Shown piece by piece: positions 4,684-6,585 of a DNA stretch of 6,585 nucleotides. The position numbers were made by a program, and so were the translations under genes. Each line of letters opens with the position of its first letter. Within the stretch, counting starts at the first letter, position 1. Below the pieces are notes generated by a model, which saw only the letters and a list, made by a program, of their open reading frames with translations, did not search any database and was not told where the DNA came from. The stretch is from Enterocloster bolteae (GTDB lineage: Bacteria > Bacillota_A > Clostridia > Lachnospirales > Lachnospiraceae). The DNA is taken from positions 1-6,585 of the forward strand of contig JAETTS010000140.1 of the NCBI GenBank assembly GCA_021769025.1, read 5' to 3'.

Positions 4684-6585
4684 ATGGCACGTAGCAAAAA
4701 AGAAGCAGGAACGGGGTTTGTTACAAAGATGGATCGTTATCTCTACGGGGAAGGAACCCACTATGAGATCTATGAGAAATTAGGAGCCCATCCCAGGAAT
4801 TACAAGGGGAAAGACGGCATGTATTTTGCCGTGTGGGCACCTCATGCTGTATCCGTATCCCTTGTGGGAGATTTCAACAACTGGGATCTGGAACGGAGCC
4901 CTATGAAGCAGCTGGAGACATCCGGAATCTATGAAATCTTTGTTCCAGGCCTTGGAAGCGGTGAATTGTACAAATATGCCATCACCACCTCAAGCGGCAA
5001 AGTGTTGTTTAAATGTGACCCCTATGCATTCGGAGCGGAATACCGTCCTGGCACGGCATCCATCACACGGGATATCTCCGGCTTTAAATGGAAGGATGAT
5101 TCCTGGATGAAAAAACGGAAAGAACAGGATCTTCTCTCCAGCCCGCTTTCCATCTATGAAGTCCATCTGGGATCCTGGAAAAAGCAGGATCGGGAAGAAA
5201 AAGACGGGTTTTACACCTACATAGAAGCTGCCCATGAACTGGCTGCATACGTAAAAGAGATGGGGTATACCCACGTAGAGCTGATGGGCATTGCAGAGCA
5301 CCCATTTGACGGCTCCTGGGGGTATCAGGTTACAGGGTATTATGCCCCGACTTCCCGCTATGGAACGGCGACGGACTTTATGTACTTTGTGAATTATCTC
5401 CATAAGCAGGGAATCGGCGTCATACTGGACTGGGTTCCTGCCCATTTCCCCAAGGATGCCCACGGATTGGCGGATTTTGACGGAGAGCCGCTGTACGAGT
5501 ATGCGGACTCACGGAAAGGGGAACACCCGGACTGGGGTACCAAAGTATTTGACTACAGTAAACATGAGGTTTCCAACTTCCTGATCGCCAATGCCATCTA
5601 CTGGATAGAGAAATACCACATTGACGGCCTGCGTGTGGATGCTGTTGCCTCCATGCTGTACTTAGACTACGGGCGCAGCGCTGGAAACTGGGTGCCCAAT
5701 AAGTATGGAGATAATAAAAATCTGGAAGCCATCGAATTCTTCAAGCATCTGAACAGCGTCATAAGCGGCCGGGGCAATGGGGCTATGATTATCGCAGAGG
5801 AATCTACCGCCTGGCCCAAGGTTACTGCCAAACCGGAAGATGACGGCCTGGGCTTTAAGTTTAAATGGAACATGGGCTGGATGCATGACTTTTTGGAATA
5901 CATGAAGTTAGATCCTTACTTCCGCAAGTTTAACCACAACAAGATGACATTCGGCATGACGTATGCCACCAGCGAGAACTTCATCCTGGTGCTGTCCCAT
6001 GATGAGGTGGTTCACTTAAAGTGTTCCATGATCAACAAGATGCCTGGCATCTATGAAGATAAGTTTGCCAATCTAAAGGTAGGATACACCTTTATGATGG
6101 GCCATCCAGGGAAGAAGCTTCTGTTTATGGGACAGGATTTCGGTCAGTTCCATGAGTGGGATGAGAAGGTGGCTCTGGACTGGCACCTGGCAGATGAGCC
6201 GCTTCACAGGGATCTTCAGAATTATTTTAAGGATCTTCTGCATCTGTACAAAAAGTATCCTGCTTTGTACAGCCAGGACTATGACTGGAACGGTTTCCAG
6301 TGGATCAATGCCAATGATCAGGACCGCAGTATATTCAGTTTTGTCCGCCACGGTGTGACGGGAAAGCAAAGCCTTTTATTTATCTGCAATTTTACTCCTA
6401 TGGCAAGGCCAGACTATCGGGTAGGCGTACCGAAAAAGGGAAGCTACACGCTTCTTTTAGACGAGACACACGGTTCCTACAAGACAGGAGATCAGAAGGT
6501 TGTATATCGCTCCGCCAAAGGCGAGTGCGACGGACAGCCATTCTCCTTCGCATATCCGCTTCCTGCCTATGGAACTGCCATTTTC
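4684..6585 (+). CDS. glgB: 1,4-alpha-glucan branching enzyme GlgB (last few codons beyond window)
   Basis: Cuts alpha-1,4 glucan chains and re-attaches the piece by an alpha-1,6 bond, creating the branches of glycogen in the cytoplasm. I read 634 residues from ATG 4684 with the frame open at the right edge. The end LPAYGTAIF is near the normal C-terminus, so only a few residues are missing. A CBM48 domain at about 37-120 shows YFAVWAPHAVSVSLVGDFNNW. The GH13 barrel follows: IYEVHLGSW, HPFDGSWGYQVTGYYAPTSRYG, region I DWVPAHFP (D249, H254), region II GLRVDAVASMLYLDYGR with nucleophile D319, region III IIAEESTAWP with acid/base E372, and region IV LSHDEVVHLKCSMINKMPG with D440. A C-terminal beta domain follows from about 535. 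All catalytic residues are intact. It lies 4 bases after the interrupted amylase gene in the same transcript, a plausible glycogen build-and-trim pair; synthase and ADP-glucose pyrophosphorylase genes are not in view. Confidence 0.97.
   Translation, partial: MARSKKEAGTGFVTKMDRYLYGEGTHYEIYEKLGAHPRNYKGKDGMYFAVWAPHAVSVSLVGDFNNWDLERSPMKQLETSGIYEIFVPGLGSGELYKYAITTSSGKVLFKCDPYAFGAEYRPGTASITRDISGFKWKDDSWMKKRKEQDLLSSPLSIYEVHLGSWKKQDREEKDGFYTYIEAAHELAAYVKEMGYTHVELMGIAEHPFDGSWGYQVTGYYAPTSRYGTATDFMYFVNYLHKQGIGVILDWVPAHFPKDAHGLADFDGEPLYEYADSRKGEHPDWGTKVFDYSKHEVSNFLIANAIYWIEKYHIDGLRVDAVASMLYLDYGRSAGNWVPNKYGDNKNLEAIEFFKHLNSVISGRGNGAMIIAEESTAWPKVTAKPEDDGLGFKFKWNMGWMHDFLEYMKLDPYFRKFNHNKMTFGMTYATSENFILVLSHDEVVHLKCSMINKMPGIYEDKFANLKVGYTFMMGHPGKKLLFMGQDFGQFHEWDEKVALDWHLADEPLHRDLQNYFKDLLHLYKKYPALYSQDYDWNGFQWINANDQDRSIFSFVRHGVTGKQSLLFICNFTPMARPDYRVGVPKKGSYTLLLDETHGSYKTGDQKVVYRSAKGECDGQPFSFAYPLPAYGTAIF

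Noticed and set aside
4990..5463. 157-codon minus-strand open frame opposite glgB
   Set aside because: It covers intact GlgB coding sequence including the conserved barrel start, and has no ribosome site or recognisable domain.
1..6585. A new defence, mobile or otherwise undescribed system
   Set aside because: Every gene fits a known Tad pilus or glycogen family apart from the small DUF2508 protein, and there are no transposases, arrays, toxin pairs or unexplained long gaps.

Overview
The window looks like a chromosomal segment of an anaerobic Gram-positive gut-type bacterium of the class Clostridia, most likely Lachnospiraceae. This rests on moderate GC content, strong AGGAG-type ribosome binding sites, sigma-A promoters close to consensus, a Clostridia-style Tad pilus locus and a Firmicutes-type glycogen branching enzyme. 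The assignment comes from protein character only, because no rRNA or other marker gene is present.

Left half (1-2838, minus strand): three genes of a Tad/Flp tight-adherence pilus or type IVc secretion operon, in transcription order. They are a prepilin peptidase (TadV/CpaA, A24 family), an atypical MinD/ParA-like TadZ/CpaE protein, and the secretion ATPase CpaF/TadA, whose C-terminus runs off the left edge. TadZ and CpaF overlap in an ATGA. The operon starts from a near-consensus promoter at 2948-2920. The membrane platform genes and the pilin are presumably beyond the left edge.

Middle (2839-3078): a compact divergent control region. Two back-to-back promoters with 17-base spacers have their -35 boxes only 26 bases apart, and each transcript leader carries a small inverted repeat.

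Right half (3079-6585, plus strand): a DUF2508-type small protein of 77 residues, then a cytoplasmic GH13 alpha-amylase-family enzyme, then the glycogen branching enzyme glgB, which lacks only its last few codons at the right edge. Spacing is tight (41 and 4 bases) and no terminator is visible, so they are probably one transcript. The amylase gene has an in-frame TAA in the middle of the catalytic barrel with intact coding sequence on both sides. It is therefore a recent pseudogene, a phase of strain variation, or a sequencing error.

I see no CRISPR array, insertion sequence, tRNA, phage gene or convincing new system. The most notable points are the amylase nonsense codon, the shared divergent promoter region, the degenerate P-loop of TadZ and the repeat-bearing N-terminal extension of CpaF.
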